Of a DNA stretch of 26,605 bases, positions 1 to 7,832 are shown piece by piece; within the stretch, counting starts at the first letter, position 1, and each line of letters starts with the position of its first letter. Location: NCBI GenBank assembly GCA_022705125.1, contig JAKJFB010000007.1, forward strand, positions 1-26,605. Reading direction: 5' to 3'. Made by a program: the position numbers and the translations under genes. The notes beneath the pieces are model-generated. The model made no database searches. It had not been told where the DNA came from and saw nothing but the letters and a program-made list of their open reading frames with translations. The DNA comes from Pseudomonadota bacterium. GTDB taxonomy: Bacteria; Pseudomonadota; Gammaproteobacteria; Pseudomonadales; UBA5518.

Positions 1-312
1 CTTCGTGAAGCCGACGCCGAGGTCGACCAGCCACTGGATGCTCTCGCGGCTGTGCTCCACGGTGAAGCGCACCATGTCCTCGTGGCACAGGCCTGCTCCC
101 GCGCGCAGGGTGTCGGCGACGTGCGAGTCGATCGTGTCCTCGTCATCGAGCACGGCGGCAATGCCGCCCTGGGCCCAGGATGTGGAGCCGTCGCCGAGCT
201 CGCCCTTGCAGATCACCGCGACCCGCGCCCGGTCGGCGACCTGGATCGCGACGCTCAGGCCGGCGGCCCCGCTGCCGATCACGAGCACATCATGGGTGTA
301 GCGTTGCGGCAT
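1..312 (-). CDS. nadB: L-aspartate oxidase NadB, N-terminal part (runs off the window)
   Basis: Flavoprotein oxidising L-aspartate to iminoaspartate, the first step of de novo NAD synthesis, in the cytoplasm. I translated the minus strand from the ATG at 312-310; the frame stays open to base 1, giving the first 104 residues. The N-terminal FAD-binding dinucleotide motif GSGAAGLS lies at residues 13-20, and the family motif STSWAQGGIAAV lies near residues 47-58. Both are diagnostic of the succinate dehydrogenase/fumarate reductase flavoprotein family and specifically of NadB. It is divergent from rpoE, the usual arrangement in gammaproteobacteria. A short dyad (ggcggg-a-cccgcc, 316-328) sits just upstream of the start codon. 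The C-terminal catalytic part lies outside the window. Confidence 0.93.
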   Translation of the reverse strand, partial: MPQRYTHDVLVIGSGAAGLSVAIQVADRARVAVICKGELGDGSTSWAQGGIAAVLDDEDTIDSHVADTLRAGAGLCHEDMVRFTVEHSRESIQWLVDLGVGFTK

Positions 313-353
313 CCAGGCGGGACCCGCCAGCACGTATATTGAGCGCCGCGAAC

Positions 354-397
354 GTCACGGCCCCTCGCGATGCCCCCGATCGCGGGGCCGCCGTGAC
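354..397. other. Long imperfect stem-loop between nadB and rpoE
   Basis: Outer arms GTCACGGC (354-361) and GCCGTGAC (390-397) are perfectly complementary. Inside them CCC (362-364) can pair with GGG (385-387), and CGCGAT (366-371) pairs perfectly with ATCGCG (379-384) around a seven-base loop. Together this is about 17 base pairs with two small bulges. It ends 43 bases before the rpoE start codon. There is no T-run, so an intrinsic terminator is unlikely. It could be a 5' leader structure of the rpoE transcript or a protein-binding dyad; function is unknown. Confidence 0.6.
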
Positions 398-440
398 GCG
401 TGGCTAACGGACTGAAACCAGGGTCGAACGGAGTCCTTCG

Positions 441-1025
441 ATGTTTTCCGGGGAGGAGGGTGATCAGCAACTGGTCGAGCGCGTGCAGAAGGGCGACAAC
501 CGGGCTTTCGATGTGCTGGTGCTCAAATACCAGCATCGGATCTATTCGCTGGTGACACGCTTCATCCGGGATCCCGACGAGGTGCAGGACGTCGTGCAGG
601 AGGCGTTCATCAAGGCTTACCGCGCCCTGCCGGGTTTCCGCGGCGAGAGCGCCTTCTTCACCTGGCTCTACCGCATCGCGATCAACACCGCGAAGAACTA
701 CCTGGTGTCGCGCGCGCGCCGCCCGCCCGGCGCCGACGTCGATGTCGAGGACGCCGAGCACCTCGAGAGCGGCGCGGCATTGCGCGACCTGGCGGGTCCG
801 GAGAACCAGCTGATGACCGAGCAGTTGCGCGCGGTGATCGACAGGGCGATACGCGCGCTGCCCGAGGATCTGCGCACGGCGTTGACGCTGCGCGAGTTCG
901 AGGGGCTCAGCTACGAGGAGATCGCCGAGGTGATGCGCTGTCCGGTGGGCACGGTGCGCTCGCGGATCTTCCGGGCGCGCGAAGCCGTGGATCATGAAAT
1001 CCTGCCCCTGATCGAGGGGAACTAA
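441..1025 (+). CDS. rpoE: RNA polymerase sigma factor RpoE (AlgU/sigma-E)
   Basis: Extracytoplasmic-function sigma factor that directs RNA polymerase to envelope-stress promoters. The 194-residue length is normal for RpoE/AlgU. Region 2 (about residues 8-95) carries the YQHRIYSLVTRFI and DVVQEAFIKAYRALPGFRGE segments and TWLYRIAINTAKN, nearly the textbook AlgU sequence. Region 4 (about 130-185) contains the helix-turn-helix LSYEEIAEVMRCPVGTVRSR. A GGAG ribosome-binding site precedes the ATG at 441. It heads the rseA-rseB-rseC-mucD operon, whose first two products normally restrain it. I saw no convincing sigma-E type (GAACTT/TCTGA) autoregulatory promoter upstream. Confidence 0.97.
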   Translation: MFSGEEGDQQLVERVQKGDNRAFDVLVLKYQHRIYSLVTRFIRDPDEVQDVVQEAFIKAYRALPGFRGESAFFTWLYRIAINTAKNYLVSRARRPPGADVDVEDAEHLESGAALRDLAGPENQLMTEQLRAVIDRAIRALPEDLRTALTLREFEGLSYEEIAEVMRCPVGTVRSRIFRAREAVDHEILPLIEGN

Positions 1026-1076
1026 TTTGTCTGCCGGGTATCCGAAGGGTTGCACGTATCCGCTTGGGGGTGGATT

Positions 1077-1672
1077 TTGAGCCAGCTGAATGCGCCTTTG
1101 CGCGAGATGATCTCCGCCGTGGTCGACGGCGAGGCCAGCGAATTCGAATACCGGCGCGTGCTGGAGAGCGTGGACGATGCCGGGGTGACGGCTCTGCTGG
1201 GGCGGCACTACGCGCTTTGACGGCGGGCATCCTTGCGGCCCTGGCGGAGCAACAGCCCGCGGCCGTGACGGCCCCGAGCGCCCGGCGCTGGCGGATGCCG
1301 GTTGGCGGCGTGGCCGTGGCAGCATCGGTGTGCATGGCTGCGGTATTCGGCCTGCGCGCGCTCGCGCCCGAGCCCGCAGGCATGCCGCAGGTCGCCGTGG
1401 TCGCGTCGTCATCGTCAGCGGGCGCCTCGCTCGGCGAACTCGGACGCCCGGGCGGCTTGCCGGTGCCCGTCACGGGGCCCGCGGTGCCGGTGGGCTTCGG
1501 AGCTGCCGTGCCGGCTCCGGGCGGCGCTCTGCAGCACGCAGGCGCCAACCCCGATCAGCTCGCCGAGCAGCGCTTGCGCCTGTTCATGGCCGATCATGTC
1601 CAGAACGCGGCGCTGAACACCAACCAGGGCATGCTGCCCTACGCGCGCGTGGTCTCGTACGAGGCGCCCTGA
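1077..1672 (+). pseudogene. rseA: Anti-sigma-E factor RseA/MucA, reading frame interrupted
   Basis: RseA is the inner-membrane anti-sigma factor that sequesters RpoE. The frame starting at TTG 1077 (preceded by a GGGGG-T-GG ribosome-binding-like run) reads MSQLNAPLREMISAVVDGEA and continues with EYRRVLES, a clear anti-sigma N-terminus, but stops at TGA 1218-1220 after 47 codons. The rest of the protein continues in the -1 frame from about 1217 to 1672: LTAGILAALAEQQ, one membrane segment (VGGVAVAASVCMAAVFGL), a periplasmic linker, and the conserved MucA-like C-terminus (LFMADHVQNAALNTNQ, then LPYARVVSYE). Compared with MucA from memory, a dozen or so residues between the two halves are also missing. 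So this is either a real deletion/frameshift, an assembly error, or two overlapping cistrons (TTG 1217 overlaps the TGA). Position between rpoE and rseB makes the identity secure. Confidence 0.85.
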
Positions 1673-1691
1673 GGCGAAACGGTTTATTTCC

Positions 1692-2654
1692 ATGCGCCCG
1701 CTCGCCGTGCTCGCCTGCCTGCTGCCGGGTTTTCTCTCGGTCCCCTTGCATGCCGTGGAGGCCGGCGATCCGGCTTCGCGCCTCGACGTGATGTCGCGCA
1801 GCTTCCGGTCCCTCGACTACCATGGCGTGTTCACCTACGAGCAGGGACAGTCGCTCAGCTCGGTGCGCATCGCGCACGCGGTGGTCGACGGCGTGGAGCA
1901 GGAGCGCCTGGTGCATCTCGACGGCGAGCAGCGCGAGTTCGTGCGCCGCGGCCACCGCGTTGATTGCGAGCACGCCGGGGATCGCCTGATGCGGCTGGAC
2001 CCGGCGGCACGCTTCGCGCAGCGCGCGCAAACGGGCGTCGCGGGCGCGCAGCTGGGCGACCACTATGCCATCGAGTTCGACGGTAGCGAGCGCGTGGCCA
2101 ACCACCGGGGGCAGCGTATCCGCATCGTTCCGCGCGATCCCTACCGTTACGGCATGAACGTGGTGCTGGACGAGGCGAGTTCGCTGCTGCTGAAGTCGGA
2201 GACCACGGACGGTGCCGGTCGCGTGCTCGAGCGTTTCCAGTTCGTGGACCTGCAGATCGGTGCTCCCGTCGCCGCCGCCGAGCTGGCGCCCGAGACGCCC
2301 GGCGCGCATCACGCGGCAGGGCACGCCGGGGCCGAGGAACCCGCACCTTTCGCATGGACGGTTGCCTGGCTGCCGGAGGGATTCGTCGCGACGGGACGCG
2401 AGGTGCGCAGCGCCCGCGCCGGGGGGCCAGCGGTCGAGGTCCAGAGCTATACCGACGGGCTGGCGGTGTTCGCGGTCTTCGTCGAGCGTACCGCCGAGCG
2501 TCCGCCGCATGCAGGGCAGGCCTCGCGCGGCGCCACGGTGTCCTATGTCGTGCCGCGCGACCAGGAGCACCTGGTCACGGTGGTGGGCGAAATTCCCGTC
2601 GAGACTGCGCAGCTGATTGCCAACGGGGTCAATTTTCCGGACGCAACGCCATGA
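1692..2654 (+). CDS. rseB: Sigma-E regulatory protein RseB/MucB
   Basis: Periplasmic protein that binds the periplasmic domain of RseA and protects it from regulated proteolysis; it also senses lipid or LPS stress. The 320-residue product begins with a signal peptide (MRPLAVLACLLPGFLSVPLHA, cleavage likely after residue 21). It continues with the MucB/RseB N-terminal domain: RLDVMSRSFRSLDYHGVFTY, then RLVHLDGEQREFVRRG, then RIVPRDPYRYGMNVVLDEAS. The C-terminal domain (about 210-315) includes WTVAWLPEGFVATGRE and the family-typical VSYVVPRDQEHLVTVVGEIP. It follows rseA by 19 bases, and its stop codon overlaps the rseC start (ATGA at 2651-2654), so the two are translationally coupled. If rseA is truly broken, RseB would have lost its partner. 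Confidence 0.95.
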   Translation: MRPLAVLACLLPGFLSVPLHAVEAGDPASRLDVMSRSFRSLDYHGVFTYEQGQSLSSVRIAHAVVDGVEQERLVHLDGEQREFVRRGHRVDCEHAGDRLMRLDPAARFAQRAQTGVAGAQLGDHYAIEFDGSERVANHRGQRIRIVPRDPYRYGMNVVLDEASSLLLKSETTDGAGRVLERFQFVDLQIGAPVAAAELAPETPGAHHAAGHAGAEEPAPFAWTVAWLPEGFVATGREVRSARAGGPAVEVQSYTDGLAVFAVFVERTAERPPHAGQASRGATVSYVVPRDQEHLVTVVGEIPVETAQLIANGVNFPDATP

Positions 2655-3112
2655 TGATCGAGCGTGCACGCGTCGTTGCGGTCGAGGCCGACGCCTGCTG
2701 GGTGGAGACCATCGCCAGGCCGGGTTGCGGCGCCTGCGCTTCGGGCCAGGGCTGCGGCGGCGGCGTGATCGGCAGGCTGCTCGGTGAGCGACGCCATCAT
2801 CTGCGCCTCGTGCTGCCGGCGGGACTGAGTCCGGCGGTCGACGACGAGGTGGAGATCGGCGTGCGCGAGCACAGCGTGTTGCGCGCCTCCGTGTTTGCGT
2901 ACCTGCTGCCGCTGGCCGGTATCGTGGCCGGGGCCGTGACGGGCGAGCGCCTTGCGCCGCCGGGATCCGCCGAGGCGTGGTCGATGGCAGCCGCCGCGGC
3001 AGGGTTCCTGCTCGCCGTGGCCGCCGCGCGCGCGTTGTCGCGCCGACCGCGTGCGGGTGTCCTCGAGCCCGAGTTGCTCAGGGTGTTTCCCGCGGCGCGC
3101 TCCCTCGCTTGA
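2651..3112 (+). CDS. rseC: Sigma-E positive regulator RseC/MucC family membrane protein
   Basis: Small inner-membrane protein of the RseC/MucC family, linked to sigma-E regulation and to delivery of reducing power to iron-sulfur proteins. The 153-residue frame from ATG 2651 begins MMIERARVVAVEADACWVE. It then has the family's cysteine cluster (PGCGACASGQGC at about residues 24-35). Two hydrophobic helices follow (SVFAYLLPLAGIVAGAVTG and WSMAAAAAGFLLAVAAARAL). The start is set by the four-base overlap with the rseB stop. An open frame extends upstream to 2354, but that part lies inside rseB in another frame and is not coding. Position in the operon and the Cys motif make the call firm. Confidence 0.93.
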   Translation: MMIERARVVAVEADACWVETIARPGCGACASGQGCGGGVIGRLLGERRHHLRLVLPAGLSPAVDDEVEIGVREHSVLRASVFAYLLPLAGIVAGAVTGERLAPPGSAEAWSMAAAAAGFLLAVAAARALSRRPRAGVLEPELLRVFPAARSLA

Positions 3113-3145
3113 TCACTTGTTGTCATTTCCCTGTCTGGAGAGCCT

Positions 3146-4552
3146 ATGAAGCGCAACTGGATGTCGGTTTGGTGTGGACTCGCGTTGATGCTGGCGCTGG
3201 CCGGCAAGTCGTGGTCGGCGGCATTGCCGGACTTCACCACGATCGTCGAAAAGAACTCGGGAGCGGTCGTCAAGATAATGAGCACGCAGAAGTCTCCGGA
3301 GGTGGAAGGCTTGCCGCCCGACATCGATCCGCGCGCGCTCGAGCAGATGCCGGAGATCTTCCGTCACCTGTTCCAGTACCGCGGCCAGCCGCAGCGCGAG
3401 CGCCAGTCCATGGGCTCGGGCTTCCTGGTCTCGGCTGACGGCTACATCCTGACCAATCACCACGTGGTCGACGGGGCGGACGCCGTGACGGTGCGCCTGG
3501 CGGACCGCCGCGAGTTCGAGGCCAGGATCGTCGGCAGCGACAAGCGCTCCGATATCGCCCTGCTCAAGGTCGAGGCGAGGGATCTGCCGGTAGTGAGCTT
3601 CGGCAATACCGACGAACTCGCGGTGGGCGAGTGGGTGGTGGCGATCGGCTCGCCCTTTGGCCTCGACTACTCGGTCACCGCGGGCATCGTCAGCGCGCGC
3701 GGTCGCAGCCTGCCCAGCGACGGGGAAACCGGCAACTACGTGCCGTTCATCCAGACCGACGTGGCGATCAATCCCGGCAACTCCGGAGGACCGCTGTTCA
3801 ATCTCGATGGCGAGGTGGTCGGCATCAATTCGCAGATCTACACGCGCAGCGGCGGCTCGATCGGGCTTTCCTTCGCTATCCCCATTTCCGTGGCCATCGA
3901 CGTCATGGAGCAGTTGAAGGCCTCGGGGCACGTGGTGCGCGGCTGGCTGGGCGTGGGCATCCAGGACGTGGACCGTGCCCTGGCCGAGAGCTTCGGGCTG
4001 GACAAGCCCGCCGGCGCCCTGATCTCGCAGGTCGAGCCGGGCGGCCCGGCCGAGAAGGCCGGTGTGCGCGTTGGCGATGTGGTCATCGAATTCGATGGGC
4101 AGCCCGTCAACGAGTCCGCCGATCTGCCGCATATCGTGGGCATGGTCAAGCCGGGCACACGCTCGGCCATGAAGGTGATCCGCGAGGGCAAGAAGACGGA
4201 CCTGCGCATCACGGTGGGCGAGCTCGAGGGCGCGCAGGAAACGGGCGCGGTGGCCCAGGCCAGCGCGACCGGCGGGCGCATCGGGCTGGTCATCGATGAC
4301 CTCGACCAGCAGCAGAAGGCGCAGTTGCGCATCAACGGCGGCGTGGTCGTGCGCGAGGTGGCGCGCGGCAAGGCCGGCGACCGCGCGGGTCTGCGCCCGG
4401 GCGACGTGATCACGCTGATCGGCAGCGAGTCCGTTCGCGACGCCAGGCGGTTCAGCGAAATCGTGGCCGCGCTGCCTTCGGGCACGCACGTGCCGGTGCG
4501 ACTGCTGCGCGGCGGGCAGGCCGGCTTCGTGGCCATCCGCATCGAGGACTGA
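3146..4552 (+). CDS. mucD: Periplasmic serine endoprotease MucD (DegP/HtrA family)
   Basis: DegP-type protease/chaperone that degrades misfolded envelope proteins. The 468-residue protein starts with a signal peptide (MKRNWMSVWCGLALMLALAG, cleavage probably near residue 25). The trypsin-like domain has the full catalytic triad: His106 in TNHHVVDGAD, Asp136 in SDIALLKVE and Ser213 in NPGNSGGPLF. Two PDZ domains follow, at about residues 255-355 (GWLGVGIQDVD, then GDVVIEFDGQPV) and 375-465 (GDRAGLRPGDVITLIG). It is the last gene of the rpoE operon, 33 bases after rseC with a GGAGAG ribosome-binding site. Length and domain order match Pseudomonas MucD. No anomaly seen. Confidence 0.97.
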   Translation: MKRNWMSVWCGLALMLALAGKSWSAALPDFTTIVEKNSGAVVKIMSTQKSPEVEGLPPDIDPRALEQMPEIFRHLFQYRGQPQRERQSMGSGFLVSADGYILTNHHVVDGADAVTVRLADRREFEARIVGSDKRSDIALLKVEARDLPVVSFGNTDELAVGEWVVAIGSPFGLDYSVTAGIVSARGRSLPSDGETGNYVPFIQTDVAINPGNSGGPLFNLDGEVVGINSQIYTRSGGSIGLSFAIPISVAIDVMEQLKASGHVVRGWLGVGIQDVDRALAESFGLDKPAGALISQVEPGGPAEKAGVRVGDVVIEFDGQPVNESADLPHIVGMVKPGTRSAMKVIREGKKTDLRITVGELEGAQETGAVAQASATGGRIGLVIDDLDQQQKAQLRINGGVVVREVARGKAGDRAGLRPGDVITLIGSESVRDARRFSEIVAALPSGTHVPVRLLRGGQAGFVAIRIED

Positions 4553-4562
4553 GGCGAGCCTC

Positions 4563-4588
4563 GCGGCGGCGCAGGGACGCGCCGCCGC
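4563..4588 (+). terminator. Terminator-like GC hairpin after mucD
   Basis: Perfect 10-bp stem GCGGCGGCGC / GCGCCGCCGC with a six-base loop, beginning 11 bases after the mucD stop. It lacks a T-run, so it may be a Rho-assisted terminator or a 3'-end stabilising hairpin closing the rpoE operon. A weak -10-like TAGTAT (4611-4616) downstream may belong to a lepA promoter, but no -35 is evident. Confidence 0.55.
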
Positions 4589-4714
4589 TCGGGATCCGGG
4601 GGCGATCGGGTAGTATTGCGCGCTTTTGCGGGCGGTCAACGCAGCCGTCATCACGTAGAGTACGCGGTCGTCAAGGAACCCCCAGACTCTGGATCGGAAC
4701 GTGGTGAAGCGCGG

Positions 4715-6517
4715 GTGACAGCCCTCAACCGGATACGCAATTTTTCCATCATCGCGCACATCGATCATGGCAAATCGACGCTCGCCGACCGTTTCATCCA
4801 GGTCTGCGGAGGCCTGAGCGGCCGCGAGATGCAGGAGCAGGTGCTCGACTCGATGGATATCGAGCGCGAGCGCGGCATCACCATCAAGGCGCAGAGCGTC
4901 ACGCTGGCCTACAAGGCACGGGACGGCGAGACCTACCAGCTCAACTTCATCGACACCCCCGGGCACGTGGACTTCTCCTACGAGGTCTCGCGCTCGCTGG
5001 CGGCCTGCGAGGGCGCGCTGCTGGTGGTCGATGCCGGGCAGGGCGTGGAGGCGCAATCGGTCGCCAACTGCTACACGGCCATCGAGCAGGGGCTGGAAGT
5101 CCTGCCGGTCCTCAACAAGATGGACCTGCCCCAGGCCGAGCCCGAGCGCGTGGCCGGGGAGATCGAGGACATCATCGGCATCGATGCCTCGCACGCCTGC
5201 CGCGTCAGCGCCAAGAGCGGGCTCGGCATCGACGAACTGCTCGAGGAACTGGTGCGGGTGATCCCGCCGCCCGAGGGCGATCCCGACGCGCCGCTGCAGG
5301 CGCTGATCATCGATTCCTGGTTCGACACCTACCTCGGCGTGGTGTCGCTGGTGCGGGTCATGAACGGCACGCTGCGCGTGCGCGACCGCATCGTCACCAA
5401 GTCCATCGGCCGCGCCCACGAGGTGGACCAGGTCGGCGTGTTCACGCCCAAGCGTCTGCAGCGCCAGTCGCTGTCGGCGGGCGAGGTCGGCTTCATCGTC
5501 GCCGGCATCAAGGACATCCACGGCGCGCCGGTGGGCGATACCATCACGCACCTGAAGACCGCCGACAGCGCGCCCGCGCTGCCCGGCTTCCAGAAGGTCA
5601 AGCCGCAGGTCTACGCCGGGCTGTTCACCGTGAACTCCGAGGACTACGAGGATTTCCGCGACGCGCTGGCCAAGCTGACGCTGAACGACGCCTCGCTGTT
5701 CTACGAGCCAGAGACCTCCGACGCGCTCGGTTTCGGCTTCCGCTGCGGCTTTCTCGGCACGCTGCACATGGAAATCATCCAGGAGCGGCTGGAACGCGAA
5801 TACGACCTCGACCTGATCACCACGGCCCCCACCGTGATCTACGAGGTGCTCACCGCGCGGGGCGAGACCATCATGGTCGACAACCCCTCGCGCCTGCCGG
5901 ACCCCGGCATGGTCGAGGAGATGCGCGAGCCCATCGTGCGCGCGAACATCCTGGTGCCGCAGGACTACGTGGGCGCGGCGATCAACCTCTGCGTCGAGAA
6001 GCGCGGCGTGCAGAAGGACATGCAGTTCCTCGGGCGCCAGGTCTCGCTCACCTGGGAGCTGCCACTGTCGGAAGTGGTGCTGGACTTCTTCGACCGCCTC
6101 AAGTCGCTGACCCGCGGCTACGGTTCGCTCGACTACAGCTTCGAGCGTTTCCAGGCCGCGAACCTGGTGCGGCTCGACGTTCTCATCAACGGCGATCGCG
6201 TCGATGCGCTGGCGATCATCGTGCACCGTGACCAGGCGGCAAGCCGCGGGCGGGTGCTGGTCGAGAAGATGCGCGAGCTCATCCCGCGGCAGATGTTCGA
6301 CGTGGCGATCCAGGCTGCCATCGGCGGGCACATCATCGCGCGCCAGACCGTGAAGGCGCTGCGCAAGAACGTGATCGCCAAGTGCTACGGCGGCGACGTG
6401 ACGCGCAAGAAAAAGCTGCTGGAAAAGCAGAAAGAAGGCAAGAAGCGCATGAAGCAGGTGGGGCGCGTCGAGATCCCGCAGGCCGCGTTCCTCGCGGTGC
6501 TGAAAGTCGACAGTTGA
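4715..6517 (+). CDS. lepA: Elongation factor 4 (LepA), ribosome back-translocating GTPase
   Basis: Translational GTPase that acts on ribosomes during initiation and stress. I chose GTG 4715 because it gives the canonical start [11 protein letters not shown] and a 600-residue protein, the normal LepA length; the frame is open further upstream to 4616, but that extension resembles nothing. GTPase motifs: G1 AHIDHGKST (near residue 13), G2 region [11 protein letters not shown]3 DTPGHVDF, G4 NKMDLP, G5 SAKSG. Domains II and III and the EF4-specific C-terminal domain follow, ending in the basic tail [20 protein letters not shown] typical of LepA. It precedes lepB by 11 bases, the conserved lepA-lepB operon. 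Confidence 0.97.
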   Translation: MTALNRIRNFSIIAHIDHGKSTLADRFIQVCGGLSGREMQEQVLDSMDIERERGITIKAQSVTLAYKARDGETYQLNFIDTPGHVDFSYEVSRSLAACEGALLVVDAGQGVEAQSVANCYTAIEQGLEVLPVLNKMDLPQAEPERVAGEIEDIIGIDASHACRVSAKSGLGIDELLEELVRVIPPPEGDPDAPLQALIIDSWFDTYLGVVSLVRVMNGTLRVRDRIVTKSIGRAHEVDQVGVFTPKRLQRQSLSAGEVGFIVAGIKDIHGAPVGDTITHLKTADSAPALPGFQKVKPQVYAGLFTVNSEDYEDFRDALAKLTLNDASLFYEPETSDALGFGFRCGFLGTLHMEIIQERLEREYDLDLITTAPTVIYEVLTARGETIMVDNPSRLPDPGMVEEMREPIVRANILVPQDYVGAAINLCVEKRGVQKDMQFLGRQVSLTWELPLSEVVLDFFDRLKSLTRGYGSLDYSFERFQAANLVRLDVLINGDRVDALAIIVHRDQAASRGRVLVEKMRELIPRQMFDVAIQAAIGGHIIARQTVKALRKNVIAKCYGGDVTRKKKLLEKQKEGKKRMKQVGRVEIPQAAFLAVLKVDS

Positions 6518-6528
6518 CAGGTGGGGCG

Positions 6529-7368
6529 ATGGACATCGATTTTCCGCTGATTCTGGTAGCGCTGACTTTTGTCGCCCTGGTGATATGGGCGCTGGACGTG
6601 CTGTGGCTGCGTCCCGCGCGCAGGCGCCGCGACGCCGCGCTGCGCGCGCGCTTCCCGCGCTGGTCCGAGGCCGGCAGCGCCGATGCGCTCGGCTATGCCG
6701 CCGAGGCCGGCAAGGCGCTGAAGGAGCCCGTGCCCGTGGAGTACGCGCGCTCCTTCCTGCCCGTGCTGCTGATCGTGCTGGTGCTGCGCAGCTTCCTCGT
6801 CGAGCCGTTCCAGATCCCGTCCTCGTCGATGGTGCCCACGCTGCTGGTCGGCGACTACATCCTGGTGAACAAGTTTGCCTACGGCATCCGGCTCCCGGTG
6901 CTGAACACCAAGGTCCTCGACGTCGGCACGCCGCAGCGCGGCGACGTGATGGTGTTCTTCCCGCCGAACGACAAGCGCTATTTCATCAAGCGCGTCATCG
7001 GGCTGCCGGGCGACCGCGTCGCCTACCGTGACAAGGTGCTGTACGTGAACGGCGAGCAGATGCCGCAGAGCCTGATCGCGCAGCTGCCGCCGCTGCACCC
7101 GAGCTACCAGATCCTCGAAGAGGAACTCGCGGGGGTGCCGCACGTGGTGCGCAAGGAACTGATGCGGCGCATCCCGGACGATTTCGAGCATACGGTATCG
7201 CCCGGACACTATTTCATGATGGGCGACAACCGCGACAACAGCAGCGACAGCCGCGTCTGGGGCGAGGTGCCGGAGCGCAACATCGTCGGCAAGGCCTTCG
7301 CGATCTGGATGCACTGGGGCAGCTTCTTCACCATGCCGAGCTTCGACCGCGTGGGCACCATCCGCTAG
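6529..7368 (+). CDS. lepB: Signal peptidase I
   Basis: Inner-membrane serine protease that removes signal peptides from exported preproteins. The 279-residue frame starts at ATG 6529 just after a GGTGGGG ribosome-binding site; the open frame upstream overlaps lepA and is discarded. Two membrane segments: residues 6-27 (PLILVALTFVALVIWALDVL) and about 76-90 (SFLPVLLIVLVLRSFL). The catalytic Ser100 is in PSSSMVPTL and the catalytic Lys154 is in FIKRVIGLPGD. The C-terminal box is GDNRDNSSDSRVWG. The Ser/Lys dyad and boxes B to E are all intact. Co-transcription with lepA is expected. Confidence 0.97.
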   Translation: MDIDFPLILVALTFVALVIWALDVLWLRPARRRRDAALRARFPRWSEAGSADALGYAAEAGKALKEPVPVEYARSFLPVLLIVLVLRSFLVEPFQIPSSSMVPTLLVGDYILVNKFAYGIRLPVLNTKVLDVGTPQRGDVMVFFPPNDKRYFIKRVIGLPGDRVAYRDKVLYVNGEQMPQSLIAQLPPLHPSYQILEEELAGVPHVVRKELMRRIPDDFEHTVSPGHYFMMGDNRDNSSDSRVWGEVPERNIVGKAFAIWMHWGSFFTMPSFDRVGTIR

Positions 7369-7418
7369 ATGCGTCTACAATTGAGCGCGATCCGGTCGGA
7401 TACGGGGAGCAAGCGACG

Positions 7419-7832
7419 ATGAACAGTTCCAGCAGGAGCCGCCAGGCGGGTTTCACCATCTGGCAGTGGATGGTCATCGTGCTCGTGGGGGGATTCCTGC
7501 TGACCGTGGGGTTCAGCCTGGCGCCGCTCTACATCAACAACTACACGGTCCGCGCGACCGTGCAGGCGCTGCAGAACGAGCCCGAGCTGGGGCGCAAGTC
7601 GACGCAGGAAATCCGCCTGGCGGTGGAGCGCAAGTTCGACGTCAACCAGATCGAGGCCATCCAGGCCGTCTGCCGCGACAAGGCCAGGCCGTGCCTGAAG
7701 GTCGAGAAGACCAAGACCCACCTGATCATCGACGCCAACTACGAGGCCCGCACGCACGTGATGGGCAACGTGGACGCCATCGTGAACTTCGACAAGAACC
7801 GCGTGGAGATCGTCATTCCCGGTGCCTCGTGA
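7419..7832 (+). CDS. DUF4845 family membrane protein
   Basis: Conserved protein of unknown function regularly found between lepB and rnc in gammaproteobacteria. It has 137 residues. After a short basic, serine-rich N-terminus comes RQAGFTIWQWMVIVLVGGFL, a single membrane helix, then a small soluble domain facing the periplasm (LAPLYINNYTVRATVQAL, and near the end HVMGNVDAIVNFDKN). The start resembles a type IV pseudopilin (Gly-Phe-Thr followed by a hydrophobic helix), but the position-5 glutamate is Gln. An upstream CGGGGAGC ribosome-binding site lies about 10 bases before the ATG. Its last 11 bases overlap the start of rnc, implying coupling. Assignment to the family is from memory of sequence and context. 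Confidence 0.88.
   Translation: MNSSSRSRQAGFTIWQWMVIVLVGGFLLTVGFSLAPLYINNYTVRATVQALQNEPELGRKSTQEIRLAVERKFDVNQIEAIQAVCRDKARPCLKVEKTKTHLIIDANYEARTHVMGNVDAIVNFDKNRVEIVIPGAS

Noticed and set aside
331..440. A sigma-E dependent autoregulatory promoter for rpoE
   Set aside because: I looked for GAACTT with TCTGA at 16-17 bases. Only partial matches (GAACGT near 350; ACTGA near 411) exist and they are not correctly paired.
1210..1222. CTTTGAC at the rseA break, identical to the RF2 (prfB) programmed +1 frameshift core
   Set aside because: A +1 shift would lead into the third frame, not the -1 frame that carries the rest of RseA, and no Shine-Dalgarno-like stimulator lies three bases upstream. The match is coincidental.
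4616..4714. N-terminal extension of LepA upstream of GTG 4715
   Set aside because: The extension has no family similarity, and the GTG start gives the canonical LepA N-terminus and length.
3113..6331. A 1072-codon open frame on the minus strand opposite mucD and lepA
   Set aside because: It is the mirror of two well-identified genes. GC-rich codon use leaves the antisense frame free of stops; its His/Asp/Arg/Leu-rich translation resembles no protein and has no start context.
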